A stretch of 64,000 nucleotides of DNA from Rhyacichthys aspro (Eukaryota > Chordata > Actinopteri > Gobiiformes > Rhyacichthyidae), in NCBI GenBank assembly GCA_036850595.1, contig CM072160.1, positions 14,735,906 through 14,799,905 on the forward strand, read 5' to 3'. Within the stretch, counting starts at the first letter, position 1. Every line of letters starts with the position of its first letter. The notes beneath the pieces are model-generated. The model did not search any database, was not told where the DNA came from, and saw nothing but the letters and a program-made list of their open reading frames with translations. The translations under genes and the position numbers were made by a program. Below, in pieces: positions 34,201-49,200 of the stretch.

Positions 34201-37200
34201 TCGAAATTATGGGACTGTAACATGACTACCTCAGAGTGAATAACAGTCATTAAGAATACTGTACAACCACAGTGAGAAAACTTGCCTAGTCTAAGTCTAC
34301 TCCTAGACAGTCATTGTTTATTTTTGCAACTTGTATGACACTTCTTTAACGTCTGGAGGGGAAACCATTTGTGAATATATTAACACAGTGGGTTTATTTC
34401 CCTTTTTGTAACATGCAAACGTTAGCATGTCAGTGTAATTGGATTACAACATTTATACTTTGCTTCCTGCAGAAAATCCTAACCCTATTACTTGTCATGC
34501 CTTCACTGTGTCTCGTTGCTTTTCTTTTGATACACGAAAAGACCCCAGAAGCTCAAAACTCATAAACAACATTAGGCTTTAATCACTGTCACAAGGTGCA
34601 CTAATAGTATTTAAAACAAAACAGATAACAGCAGCTGTATTAAAGCATGTGAGCATCGTAATGGATTTTTAGTGATAAAGGATGGGGTAGAATATTATGC
34701 AGTACTCAAGATCTGCCACCAGAGTTTGTATTTTTCACATGGCAAGTGTCTGAAATTCAAATCAAAAAATTCACTACAACCAAACCAAAAGTGTTTAAAA
34801 ATATACAGAGAAGTAAATTTGAATTATTCCTCATATATTACATTTACAGATATTAATAATGTGTTTCCTGCTGTTTTAACATCTCATACATAAACAATTC
34901 TTATGTTGCTAAAAGGATTACTAATATGTTTAAATATAACTATGAAGTTTAAATTATAAAATGTACTCAGAGAACATGTTTAAAAAGAGGGATGGGTTCA
35001 GCAGCTCTGTGGACAGTTGCATTGTAAATGTTTGTTAGGTTGACTTAGTGAAGAGAACTTATTGTGATCCATGTGAGTTAGGTAAACACACTTCAGGATA
35101 TTTTTGTTGGTTTTGTTATACACTGCATCTATACATTGTGCTTGAACTTTTAGGGTGAAGGGTGAAATGGTGTCCTAGCAATTTATTAAAGTGTTAGTTT
35201 AGTAATAGATATTGGATATCTGCTCTTAGTAAAATGGTCAATTATAACTGCACAGACATGAATGTGACATGAATGTGTAAGATGGTCAGACAACAGTTAA
35301 GACTACCTGTGCCAGGGTCATTCTCATGGCACTGACGGGCGACGGCTCAATGTCCACCAACTGCTGCACCGAGCTCAGAGTCTGGCACACACACATACGC
35401 CCAAACATCCGAGCAGAGCAGCAGTGCAGGCACCCAGGCACACAATCACAAGAAGGGGTTAATGGAAAAGAAGGTTAGGAAAAGAGTTAGAACAGGATTA
35501 GGAAGACATAAGGAAGTTGTATAGAGTTAGATTCTAGCACATGTCTAAAAAGATCTTTGAGGAAACACGACACAGAAGAGAGAGAAAATGATAAAACAGC
35601 AGGAAATATAAGAAACACAAAGTGACTCAAATCAGGAGATAAGACAGGAACAGAGTGGAGGGGAAGAACCAACTGGGAGACATTTCTTTTTGTGCCCTGA
35701 GTGGCTGAGACAGCGATTCCTGCTGCTGCTGTAAGATCACATACATGCTAATCAGTGACCATTTCATTTATGTATTTGTAACATCTAACAGCCACTTGAT
35801 TCGAAGTCTGCAAAAGATGGCAGCACATAAAAGATATGGTCCCAGTGGACTCAACAATTGATGTTAAAATGATTAAAATTAGAACACAGAGTAGAGTCAT
35901 GCTTTTGTCATGCCGTAACCAGACAGCTGCTAAGTGGATGAGTCTGTCTTGAATAGTTAGCAGATGACATCTCTAAAGGCGCAAAACAAAGAGCCACTGA
36001 TGGCAATGATCAGAGCATTGGATTTCAGGTTTTCAGCTTTGCAAGCTGCTCAGTCAAAGGCGTATTGATGGGTTTCTCTAAAATATTAAAGGTGGAGGAA
36101 GGACTGAGACAAACAAGAAGTTCTGTCTCAGATGATAAACAAAGTAAGAAGAGTGATAAGCTCCCAATATGGCAACACAAGCGCAAGGTACTACCTGTGT
36201 TTGCCAAATACAGAGATTAAGATAGTGAAAGGATGTCCTGCAGTGTGAACAGGCACGTATGCAAACAGTGCAAACCCAACAAATGACTCAAAAGACACAT
36301 GTGAAGGCATATATCCAGTGTTGCTCTTGTCTCACCATGTCATATTCACTGGGCTGGAACTGGAAGTCCTGTGCTTTGTGGAATACTGGGTTCTCCTGCA
36401 TGAATAACTGCTGGTTGAATTCTTGTATTAGCTGGGACAGACCAAGAAAACACGGCAGTTAGAGCTTGAGAAGCTGTCGGCATTTTGGGGTAAAATCCCC
36501 AAGGAATCCATCTATCATTTGGTGATAAAGCAGTCAACCATAAACTTCCAAGAATACAAAGGGTGAGTACTGCACACTTCGTAGACAGCATAGAACTAAC
36601 AAGAAATTACAAACAATATTGATTTATAATTCAAGACAAATATGATCACCATAATAACATTACTACAATAACGGTGTTATAATACGCCAACTCAGGCAAT
36701 AGCGTCCTTTAAATTTTGCCCTTGACACATTAGTGCCATGTCGTTTGCCTTCCTTTTCTTACCTATATTCAGCTTTCATAACAAAAGCAACTTGAATTTC
36801 GAATTGTCTGAGAAATATAGATTGCTTTTTCTGTCTGCTCTGAGACACCAAACCACTTTCTTGCTACTACAGAATATGATTTATGCATAAACCGACTCAC
36901 CCTGGTGGATTTGTCCAGAAGGAACTGAAAGGTGTTGTGTGTGGCTTGGGAGGCTTCTAGCTCAGTTCGACAAAGTGACACCAGGTAATCTTTTGCGTGC
37001 TCATAGATCCTGCCATCCAAGGCCTGGAGAAGAAATAGAAGAAATCTCATTGAAAAAATGCCACGATAATTCAAAGTATGTTAATAATATGCATGTGTAT
37101 TTGGCTAGAAATGTTACACAGATATTGAATTATTGTAGATAAATAAACAACTTTTATTTCTTACAGTTTTTTTACAGACACGTGTAGGTGTTAAAGAGGT

Positions 37201-40200
37201 GGAAGGCAAAGCATATGTTTTCATAAAACAGCTAATATCATTATCATAACTAAGTGCCTATATAAAAGCATTTTAATGGAGTCAGCCAAAATGAAGAGCC
37301 TTTGTATGGGGAGCTCCATTCCTGCCAAGATGTGGAGCACACTGCCAAACAAAGTGCAAAAAGAGGGAGAGGGGCCAATTGAGAGGAGAAAAAATAGTAT
37401 CAGAGTGTAGATTTTATGTTTTTGCAAATGAGTGTTAAGCTGTTCACGGAGGTTTAAAAGAGCAGTGCCATATAAAGATGGAAAATATTCATGAATTGTG
37501 ACCTGGAAGATCCTCTCAAACGTCAAAGAAATACAGCTGGTTTATGCTATAGCACACGGGCTCATAAAAGGTATTGGCGAGTGAAAGATAGACAGAGAAG
37601 TAAGTTTATGAGAAATTTTGTGAGTGTGCCCGTGTGTGTTCTTTGGATTGCATTCTCGCAGCTGCAAAGGAAGGTGAAGGGGTTCAGATTCCTGCTGAGC
37701 AAAACACAGGGACCACAGACATTCGCAAAAACACACAAAGTTGAACATACACAGAAGACTATGTTCTCTCAAAAGCTGACAGTGTAGTATACCACATATG
37801 TCGCACTGAAACAAGTAAAAACAAACTTATGAAACAAAAGGGATATCGACAGGGGAATTATGTCATTAAGGGCGGGTTGTTGGCTGTCTTTTTATTGAAT
37901 GTTCCCTCATCATTCTTCTCATTTCCTCCTTCCTCCCCTCCTTCTCCCTTTTCCTCATTCTGCTCTCCACCTTTCATCCATTTACGGTAGTGCTTTAAAA
38001 GGAGTGAGTCAGCTTCCAGAAAAAGCCCCGTCTCTGAATCGCCGTCACTGGGTGTGCGCGCTTGTTTGGGTTGATGATTACATCAGCCTCAATAATAGGT
38101 AAAACACAGCGGAGCAGACTGTAATGTATATAAATGTTCTGCGAGTCTGGCTGGGGGATTTAAATGTCCGGTCTAAACAGGATCAACAGCAGAGGGAGAT
38201 ACAGAGCAGCGCATGTCCACGCTGCCCTTTCACTACCACTGACGCATTGACAAGGACAGTAGAAGATATATGTGATCCCTGCAGGCTCAGTGTGAGGAGT
38301 CCTTTTTCATGCCACACACTGGTCACCTCAGACTTAGTCCCTTTTTTTTTTTACCATCAACAAAATACATACTGTGTACTGTACCTCAATCCAAAGCCTT
38401 TAGTAAAAGTATGTCATAATGGAGGCCAATCCCAGTCTACAAATAATGAAGCTTAAAGAAAAACTGTAGAATATAACAGTGTCATTTATTTTGATGGTTA
38501 GTTGAGAGAAAAAAAAAGAAACTAACCCTTCTTTCAAAGACAAAGTGTGCCTGGTTTAACAGATACTGCACTATGTAACTCTGAAGAGGTATATATAGAG
38601 ATACACCATCCCTGTGTGAGTTTACGCCAGCATTTTTCTCTTTTAAAAATTACTGCTACTTTTACCAGAAAACAAAAGCATACTATTTTTAATATGTCTA
38701 TCTGTATTTATAATAAAAATTAGTTACTTATATTTAAAATTTTGTGGGTCTGGCTGTCCAAATGCAGAAGAATAGCACAATAAGTATGTTGTTTAATGCA
38801 TATAACGGGAATGACTTCGAATGCAGTTTCAGGTTAGCAGTTGCAAACACCACAAATAACATAGTGCAATGAGACAAGGACGAGCAGCTTGAGTCCCTTC
38901 AGCCATGCCCGGCATTGTCTTTGTGCTTGCGTGTATGTATTTCTGTGTAGATATTTCCCTGCAGTCTCGTCCTTCTGTCACAGGCAGCTATCAATCTATT
39001 ATTGAGGGTTGCCTTGCAGACCTAAGGCAAAGTATGAGAAATCGTGGGAGGAGAGAAGTACTGAAGCCAAATGAAAACACAGTATGAAAAAACAAGGGTG
39101 ACAAAGTGTATGATGAAAATGTCAAGTGTATTTCTGTCGTACAGTGAAGTCATGTTTTGTAATTCCTTAGCGAATATGTGTCAAGACTGTTTTCCTGTCT
39201 ACAAATTCATGTCTTGATGTTTGAATGCCCAGTAATGACCAGATTATTACCAGATTAAGCTTATAGCCACAGTATCATGATGTTACAGTATAAATGGATT
39301 GTGCAGGTTTAATTATAATGACAATGAGCATGCCCAATTAGCAGATCTGGGATTAATGTCTTCTAACTGCAGTGGGGTGTGTGAACTAAGCTTTCAATTT
39401 CCTTAACCCTGTTTCAATATTAACAGTGCTTGTGTAATTACGTTATGTTTTTCTGATGTTCTGCCCGTACCTGTATGCACTGCAGTAGATCCGTGTGGTA
39501 ATAGCGGTCTTGGTGAGCGTTGGCAGCAGCTAGCGTCAGTAAGTAGTCATTCCGGGCCTGTGTCGCTTTTGAGTTACAGTCACTCCTTTTAGCTTTCAAC
39601 TGAAATAAAAGACAAAAACATAAAACTGCTGTTTGATGTAATCAGGGCTTTTTGGCAAATGCAAAAAAATTCTTGCCTGTGATTATTGAAAGACACTTTT
39701 GTTTGTATACTGTGTGGGAGAGTAATCTTACCTTCACACTGGCTTTCTGTAAACTAATTCTTGACTGAAAAAGTCCCAGTTTAGACCTAAAAAAATGGAA
39801 ATAGTAATCAAATACATTAATCTTTAAGGGACAATTAAAAAAAACGTACACATTATACATGTGATACATATACATTGCCCAAATCGAAAAATTGTCAAAA
39901 CAGAGCATTAAATTAAATGTGGTGCGCCTGAATTCATTCCTATTTTCAGTCCTACTTTAGACCTGTTTACTCTTGATTTAGTCCTAGTTCTGTCTTTAAT
40001 AATGATTTAGCCTCTGCTTTGATGAGTAGACGATAGTCCAGAGCATTGTATTTCTTTTTATTTTTGACACCAAGTTCAATTACTTTAAACAGTATTTACT
40101 ATGTCAAAGAGCATTCAAATCTAGCAGGTCATACCCTTAGCACAATACTCCCGAGGGTATCGCATATCCCATGTTTTTCTAATATCATAGAGCCCTAAGC

Positions 40201-43200
40201 GCACCATGGCTTACATAGTGCATGCAAACATATTTGGGAGTGGTATGCATTATTGTACACAATGATATAAACTGCCTCTGCTAATCACGCTATAGGTTGA
40301 GTGTATCAGCATTACACATATAGACACAAAATGCATCAAGAGTGTGCTAGAATGTTGTTTGTTTGCCAATGTGCCATGTGCTTCTCCTTATGTCTATGTG
40401 CTAAGAGGTGTGAAAACTGTTTTACCGCTGATTTCTTCCTGTGTGTTCCTTGTGTCTGACAATGACTAATGTCTCACTGTTTCTCCAGTTAAAGGCACAC
40501 ATACACACAGCAGCAAAGAAACAATACTCAAGAGTTTTTACTGAGTGATAGTAGACAGAAAAGAGTTGACTTGTGAATCGATTTGGGCTCTAAACCCCGA
40601 GCTGAGATTTCAATTGAGTGAAAATGACACCGTACTGACTGCTGGGATAAGAGGAAAACAGCACATCAGCACTGAATCAATTTATAGAGATAATTATACC
40701 GCTGTAAACCTTTTTGATAAACATACGCTTAATATAGCCATCTTTGGTTGAACTTACTTGGCTTCTATATCAGCCTTTTCTCGTACAGCATGGGCAACCT
40801 GCTCGGAGTCATAGTATTTTTTCTTGGCTTTGGCCAGCTCCTTCACTGACTCCTGCAGTTCTGCTTGAATGCCACTCAACTGATCTATGGTCTGTGAAGG
40901 GAGAAGGCAAACATCGAGCTTGTTAGGGAAAGAGCAGGCCCACGTGAGTCATTTTAACTCACGTCGAGCACAAAGACAGATGTTTATGGAGAGAAATAGG
41001 GAACAACAATTGCTTTAAAAGCCAGAGTGACTCATATCCACTGTGCGCACGTCTCACCTTTTTGAGCTGCTGTTCCTTGTACAGTCTCAAGGTCTTGGCG
41101 GGTTCTGATACTTGACTCTTGTAGTTGTCACACACGTTGAGCCTGGACTGGCTCACCTGCACTGTGCCTTCTAAATAGGATCTCCAGACAGCATATACGT
41201 TCCTAGTGAGGGAGAAAGGACAAGGCGTTGCACTCAGTTTCTATGTTACCTACTCTCCCACTAGTGCACCCGGGAGAAACATAGAGCTTTCCTGCAGTGT
41301 TGCTGAATTTATAGGACGCCTATAGTGTTCAGCCACTATGGTGGGAATAAGAGCTTGTACTGTATGTGTATGAACCAAAAAAAGACATTGAGTGGAAATA
41401 TTCCTAATAATTAATCGGCTTTTATAATGGGGTTTTACACACTGTTGTAGTAATACTATTATAACCTATTTACTTTATGTTTTTGTTTTCATTGCATTTT
41501 AGGTTCACTAAGCAAACCATGTGACCACTGTAGAGTAAAATGTGCGCTAGCTAATTTCACCTGGTTTGCAGTCTCATAAACTGACACATCATCAACTTCT
41601 GACTGGATAAAACAGACACAGGATACTAGGATATAATCTCTGACAAAATACTATAAGAAACTAAATCTTTAAATATCTATATATTTAAATATATAAGTAC
41701 CCATGCAGAAAGATTTGTTTTGATGTAATTGTACACAATCATTTATGCATTATACAGTAGCAGTTTAGGTATAAATAGTCTGATAGTCTGATAAATACAC
41801 CAACCTGTAGTCAGTCCTCTGGTCATCAGGGTTAATTCCCGGCCAGTCTCTTTTTAAATACTGACTTGCTAGCTTCTGCAGAGCCTGAAACACATAGGGC
41901 AAATGATTGACCACACAGCACCAGTCCTATGAAACATGCCTGTAACAGTGAATCAGCTGTGTGTACAAGCCGAGGGCTAAGAAAAAAAGGGTAACCTATA
42001 TTTCCTGGACTGGGTCACTGTGTCAGTATCAACAGCTCACAGAGACGATAGTAGTGTCACTGCATTTTGTTGTGTATCTCAATATGTTTTATTTCCCTTA
42101 TTATTATTGTTATTTTGATTTTCTTATCAATTTCTATACCTTTTTCTGCACATAGCGGATTGTTTCATTCTATCATCCTGCATATTTCACCTGCAAGAGA
42201 TGGTTAAAGCATGTGTCCTTTATACAACCAACATAACCTACATAGACAAGGGGTTATGGTATTCTTTGTATCCCCTGCTGAACGATATGAGCATGTCCTT
42301 TAATCAGTAGCCCCCATCATCTCATAGTATTCATGAAGGTCAACATATTTAGGGGCCATTGGCATTTAGTGTAATAAAAAAAAACTGATTACACAGATGC
42401 GTTCAGCTGCTAAGAAAACTATAGTATGTCTATCAGCCCAGTAGGGTAAATCCTGCCTCTGCTATACAAGTAATACCAATGATATATTATCAGAACATTA
42501 GTTTTTGAGGCAAAGTGTTAGCCATTGTTTTTCTAAAGCACTCCACACAATGTTTTCATTTTACAGTATACTAAATGCATTGTCCTGTAAATGGCGTCTT
42601 ATTTTAAGACAAACCACCTCTGTTTCCTGATGTAGAACAGTCTTCGACTTCGCAAAGATAGGGCACTGTTGATGGAAATTTTATTGAAGAAGAAGTGACG
42701 GCTGAACTTGGCAGTGACTGAATGGTAAGAAGCCTTGAGTGAATGATTTGTGACATCTCTGCTGAGGTGTTTTTCGCTGACACAGAAGTATTTATGATGC
42801 TTCTCACAAATCCAGTTCAAGCTATTTGTTTTATTATTTCCATCCATATATTTTCACACAGTGTAGATAATTCCCTATTCTTTACTCATAAGCCTTACTC
42901 CACTCTACCTTCTATTCTTTTAGTGAAAGCCTCATTTTTTTCTTTCTCCAATGCTGGGCTGCCATCACCTGACATCTACCTGAATTGTATGTTGCTATGG
43001 AAACCCCCTTGCCCTTCCTGTGCAGTCCTGGTAATGTGGAGCTACTGTTTTAATACATAGTCATACAATGAAACACACATATCCTGTTTTTGTGATAAGA
43101 TTGGCAACCAGGGCACTCCGACAGCAGGATGTCCTGTGGAGACCAGTGAGGTTGTGTCTGAGAGTGAGTCATTTCTTAATTGTAATATCTCTCAAGAAGA

Positions 43201-46200
43201 GTTGGGGCTAATGTTTGGATATATGTGTCAGTATTGTGTTTGCTACTACACATTTAAGTCTTTTTTTACATTTGTATGGTAGATGACATTCTAGTTGCGC
43301 GTGTTTTCAAGCTGAAATGCACTTGTTCATCATTCTCTGAAATAAAACAGGAAGTGTAAAAAAGACACAACACAAAAAAACTTGCGTCTTAAATATGCCC
43401 TGTCTAAGAAACAAAAAAAACACAAAATGCACTTTTTGAATCCTTTTTCCTGGCCAAACATTTCTGTCTCATCTGGAAAAGTCAACATTAGCCAGACAAA
43501 CTAGGACACTCAGTGACCATTGATTTTATAATGTGTTACATACTAACAATCATATTTTCCAAGTTATTTGTGGTGGTTATTTCTCACAGTCTGTCTGTAG
43601 TCCTTCAGTTAAATGTGGGACTTTTCAGACCCTGTATTTTTCCAACTTCCTCCTGAATCAATAATTCTTGATTTTCTCTGCGGTGTCTGCCTGTCTGCAC
43701 TACTCTACCCTGAAGCTTTAACTTTTGGGCTGCCATTATCACTTCTGCAGAGGCTTCAAAAAGGGAAAACTGACAAGGATTCTATTTGTTTTATTTAAAC
43801 GTATAGCAGTGTGTATTATTAGCATAGTGATAAATAAGTTTGCTTTGGCAGAGCAGTGTAACTAATGCAACACCACTACTGCCTTATTGGGCAGTACAGT
43901 GAGGCGACCCCAGTGTTAAACTATTTGAGTAATGTAGTTGTAGGAGGGGGAATACTGGACTGACTAAAACACAGCCGGCATGTGGGACCTGTGACTGACA
44001 ACTGGTAATTGGAACAGACTTCCTCATGGGAGGAATGTCTGGGCTCACATAGTCACAGGGCAAAGGTTAAATGACAAACTCTTTGCTGCAATTGTCACTT
44101 TGGTGTCCTCAGCCTTTGTCTGATCTCCCACCTGCAACAGATTGGCACAGCTTCATGTCTCCGTCCATTTATTCCTCCAGACAGCCAATAGTAAATATAT
44201 GGAGCAAGATTTAGTAAATGTTAAAATAGAAGAATTTCCTCCTAACATTCTATTAACATGAACACACATTCCTATTAAAAACACACTCTCACACCTATAA
44301 TTAGGAGAGAATCCATTGTCCAACTGAGTGGGGGTTGTTGCTAAGCAACCTCTATTTCTAAGGTGAACAAGACAGTGCTGAGAGGACAGCTAGAGTGGAA
44401 ACAAGACACAAGGAGTAAGAGAGTCCACATGCGGAGGGAGTGACCAAAAGACACTTGCATATAATAAAACAAGCTCCAATGTACTTCTTCAATATACTTT
44501 AATATCTAGAAAATACATAGCTGGCCTATAAACACTTGTGCTGTGTGTGTAAATTGTGTGTGCTACCAAAGTGTAAACACCAACAAACTTGTCTTTGATA
44601 CAGTCCAATATGAAATGTCACAATGTTGTTGGCAGGCTTTTCTTAAGATGTGTGCATCATGCAATTTGTGCTTCGTAAGAAATCTGTGCTGACAAAGCTT
44701 TACCAGAAATCTACACATCTACACACACATCTACAAGGAAATGCGGGAAAAAGTCATAACATAATAATATTCAGTCAGATGAGCAGCAATACTTGTGACT
44801 CATCTGTTATTTCTTATAAATTCTTACGAAACAAGGTTTGAATGTTGTTATCATGATCTGTTGCTGTGGCTTTGTTAAACAGCCTGTCAATCTCATAAAC
44901 ATCTATGTTATATAAGAAAAAACACTGTACGAGAAGAAGTAATAAGAAAAAAGTATCCAGTGAAACAGTTGTACAATTAGCCTAGTTTGGAGATGGTGGG
45001 TCTATTGACTGTGCCAGAAGCGTACAACATGTTGGTATCAAATTATTATGATTTTCTAATTCATTACTTTATTTCACAATTTTGTTCTTTTATTCAATCA
45101 CTTTGTTCCTAAATAAATTACTTTACTTTATCACTTAAAATATCACAATTTGACCTCACAATTTTAATTCTGAAATTCATACATTTGAATTAGACTTTTT
45201 GTGTCAACGTCTATGATGACCTACTGTCACTGTTTCGTCTAAAATGTTCTACTCTGTATTTCCTTATTATGACTTTCTGACTTCTTATATTTTTGACTAG
45301 TTTCACAATTTTGACTTTTAGCTTAAAAAATTCAGCTTTGTGCCAGTTTGCAGATCTTTGGTGACTCTGTGAAGTACTCTACATCCTCTGTATACTCTCT
45401 ATCTAATCTCTGACTTTTCATCTCAAATGTGTGATTTTGAATATCATGTGTTTTCTCCTTACAACACACTCCTTTTCATTTTAACTAATACAATTACACA
45501 TTGCACCATGGCGCTGTGGCTTAGTTGGTTAAAGCGCCTGTCTAGTAAACAGGAGATCCTGGGTTCGAATCCCAGCAGTGCCTTTTCAGAGACGAAATGT
45601 TTAAAATCAACTTGGGTTCATCACAGAACAAATCATGTGACCTTAAATTTGTAAAGTTCCTTCTATCATGACTGCAGTATGAAAGAGGATTAGATCACTG
45701 CAGTAAAAAAAAAAATTACAAATCTAAAGGGGAAAAATCGTGTTTATTGAGCCATCCAGTACATATTCAGTATTTCGTAACAGTTTCAAAAAATGATAAG
45801 AAAGACAGAATTAAAGAGATTAAAGCCATTGGAGAGAAATGTTATTAGCAGCAACAATTAAATCTGTAAAATAAGCTGCAGAAGTGACCACACAGGAGAC
45901 ATGTAGTTAGTAAAATAAACTAATACATTGTTACATCAGTATTTAAGGGCGTTTATGTATCTTTATGTTTGTCAGTTCCTTACAGGCATCCTGATTGTAG
46001 TCAGAATTCTCATAAATTACAATTGTGACTTCTAATCTCAGAATAATTACTTTTATCACAGAATTCTGACTTTTTTTTCCCCCCAGAATTCTGACTTTAA
46101 TCTCAAACTTCTGACTTTTTTTTTCTCCATAGAATTTGGACTTTCCTCCTAGTGGCCCTAATCTGTTTCCGTACAGCAGTAATGTCTCTCAATCAAACTC

Positions 46201-49200
46201 ATAATTAAAATTTTAATTTTAAATTACAATGTATCTCTTACTTTGTATTATATATGACACAATAATATCATACATCATAATTTCAGGTCAAATCTGTGAC
46301 TTATTTATACCTTTTGTCTCCACAAATTTGACAATTTTCATAATGTTGACTTGTATCATACATTTGACTTTGGATCTCATAATTTAGTTTTTGCTGCCTA
46401 ATGTCATAAGATCATAATAAGATCATAATAAAGACTTTTTTATCTACTTCAAATTCAACTCAAATTAGCAAAATTAATAAAATACAAGAATTTGTACAAT
46501 AAGTATTTTAATGCATTTAACTTTATATGTTTTCTGCACCATGTTTTAATCACAATTCGCCTTCAAAGAATTCATAAATTACAATTCTTTTTCATTTTTA
46601 GCACATTTTATAATTCAACATGGCGCTGTGGCTTAGTTGGTTAAAGCGCCTGTCTAGTAAACAGGAGATCCTGGGTTCGAATCCCAGCAGTGCCTCTTTA
46701 GTAATATTTGGTATGGAGATAAACAACAAAGTGCTTTACTGGTTCTATATGTATCTAGAAGAATTAAATCAGTAACCTACTTCTCACAGACTGTGAACAT
46801 TATTGTATGTGTAAACGTTGTAAGTCACTTACCTGTGCGTAGTCCCTCTCTAGTTGTCCCTTCTTCAGACTGTAGCTCCTGCATAAAATAAGAAGCGAAT
46901 AATATAAACATTGGGCTAAAGTGAAAGAAAAACAGAGATGCCTTCAATCATGAAAAAAAGAACAATTTTATAAACATGCATGCTTTATTGCCACTTAATG
47001 CTACTGTAATAACCCATAAAAACACACAACCCTTAAACATTTCTAGTCATCCACTAAGTAGCGCACAACGTCCTGGCATCAGTGGAACATTGTAGAGCAA
47101 AGTGCAGTACTGTTTGGTGAGAGGACAGGGGTTAGAGAGAATGAGCTCGTGGTATTTACCATGTACATTAGGAAAAATATAAAACAAGGAGCTACAAAAT
47201 TTCATATTCTGAGGGTATGTTCTCATGAGCACCCATGTTTGATACTGAGACAAATCTAACCATATCCATGTGTTTATTTGTTAGGTGGACTAGAAAAGCA
47301 ATGTAAGCCACTAGAAACAGCACCAAAAAGCTCCAATTCCAAACGACAAAATAGAAAATGGGTTTTGAGATCAATACCAAATACACAAAGTGAAAGTGGA
47401 TAATGGTTTTAAGTTCTTCCCTATTGTATTTCCATAAGAAAGGCATTCCTATTGCTAATTAAATATGCAAATAGTATGTTTGGGATTCAGCTCCACAATT
47501 TTAAGAGAAAGTTATACGATTGCCGTTTTTCATTGTCTTGGGAAAGTTGGGAAAGTGACACCTGAACGAACATTAAAATATAGCATTTTCTTACCTACTG
47601 CAGACCTTTCCTAAACTTCTTGAGAGGTCAGACAAAGCATTTCAACAGCTGAGCCCAGAGTTTAGTATGTGTAACTACTCTTCTTCAGTCTGTTCAGTGT
47701 CTTACCAATGGGCCAATTTCTGTGCATTAAAGGTGCAGTAGTAAGTGTATACAGACATAGGGTACACAGCAGTACTGGTCAATATGCTACAGCAGAACAC
47801 TGAAGCACATGTCTCACTCCACCCCCATGCACACATTCCCCTTCTTACACTCACACAATCCAACCAACCCCCACCTCAGGCCGTCCCTGTGTGTTCTAAA
47901 GCACACACACTAATATAGCTCTACAGGCCTCGTTGGCGCAGTAGGCAGCGCGTCAGTCTCATAATCTGAAGGTCGTGAGTTCGAGCCTCACACGGGGCAA
48001 TTCTATTTACATCAGACTCAAATTGAGTTATATAATAATGTCTACCAACATAAAAGAACATACATATGACAGAGCAATGTAAAAACGCACTGTAACATTG
48101 CTGAATGTTTACCACAGACCATATCAATTGCCTCAAGAATATTGCTTGAAAAAAGAAACTTTCTGTTGCAGATCAGTAATACTATGGTAATAAAGCAGTA
48201 ATAAGACATTAGTTCATAGGTTATAAAGGGCTAATTATTTTTATTAGATTCTAATAACCACTTGAAATGAAATAATCAATGTAAAATCTGCAGAGCCAAG
48301 CAATTAATTAGTAATTCCCTGTTGTTATTTTTTTATTTTATAACATTCTTTTTAATACTTTATTACATGCTTGTATACCATGCTATTATCAAGCTATAAT
48401 GTAAATCTCTACTTAAGTTGCAATAAAATTATAGGAAAGTATAATTACTATTACTACGATCCCAACTCAACTTTCCATGATCTGAAGCACTTTTTCACCA
48501 TCACACGAGCCTCGTTGGCGCAGTAGGCAGCGCGTCAGTCTCATAATCTGAAGGTCGTGAGTTCGAGCCTCACACGGGGCATTTCTGTTTAGATCAGACT
48601 CAAACTGAGTTAAATAATAATGTCTACTAACATATATTACATACATATGCCAGAGCTATGCAAAAAAAAAACTCACTTTAACTTTGTTGAATGTTTACCA
48701 CTGACAATGTCCATCGCCTCAAGGATAGTGTTTGAGGAAAAAAAAAAAAAACAGCACTCTCTGTTGCAGATCATTATTACTATGGTAATAAAGGGGTAAT
48801 AAAGAGTATAAATGACTGCCAACCAACCTTCCAGCTAGCCTTTTCACCCCGCCTCTTAACGCGATGGCAGCGCATCAGTCTCATAATGTGAAGGCCGTGA
48901 GTGCGATCCTCACACGGGGCAGTTTTAAAAGTTGTAAAACTATATGCGCTATATTGAAAATCCATACACAAATGGTTGACCTAACATCTACGTGGTGTTT
49001 AAAAGTGGTAAGTGCAGGTTCTTTAAGGATAATGGTTTATAAAGATTATACGCTTTACATTACAGTTCAGGAATAACATGGTAATAGAGTGGTAATAACA
49101 TGATTGGGTGATTAAACCTTTTTTTTCCCACTAACTTTAATTAACATATTGGGAACATAGTATTAATTTAAATCCTTACAGGTGATAAGGATAAGCAGAA

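Larger units (their letters stand above)
41885..46832 (-). other. fchsd2 intron 3, host of the tRNA-Thr pair
   Basis: About 4.9 kb. The right third carries two identical tRNA-Thr genes, each preceded by AT-rich degenerate repeat. The left part shows no exon or recognisable element. Confidence 0.6.

Noticed and set aside
47921..48136. 71-aa minus-strand frame over the tRNA-Met gene
   Set aside because: It is the antisense shadow of the tRNA; the 'RTHDLQIMRLTRC' peptide is a well-known false annotation from tRNA-Met.
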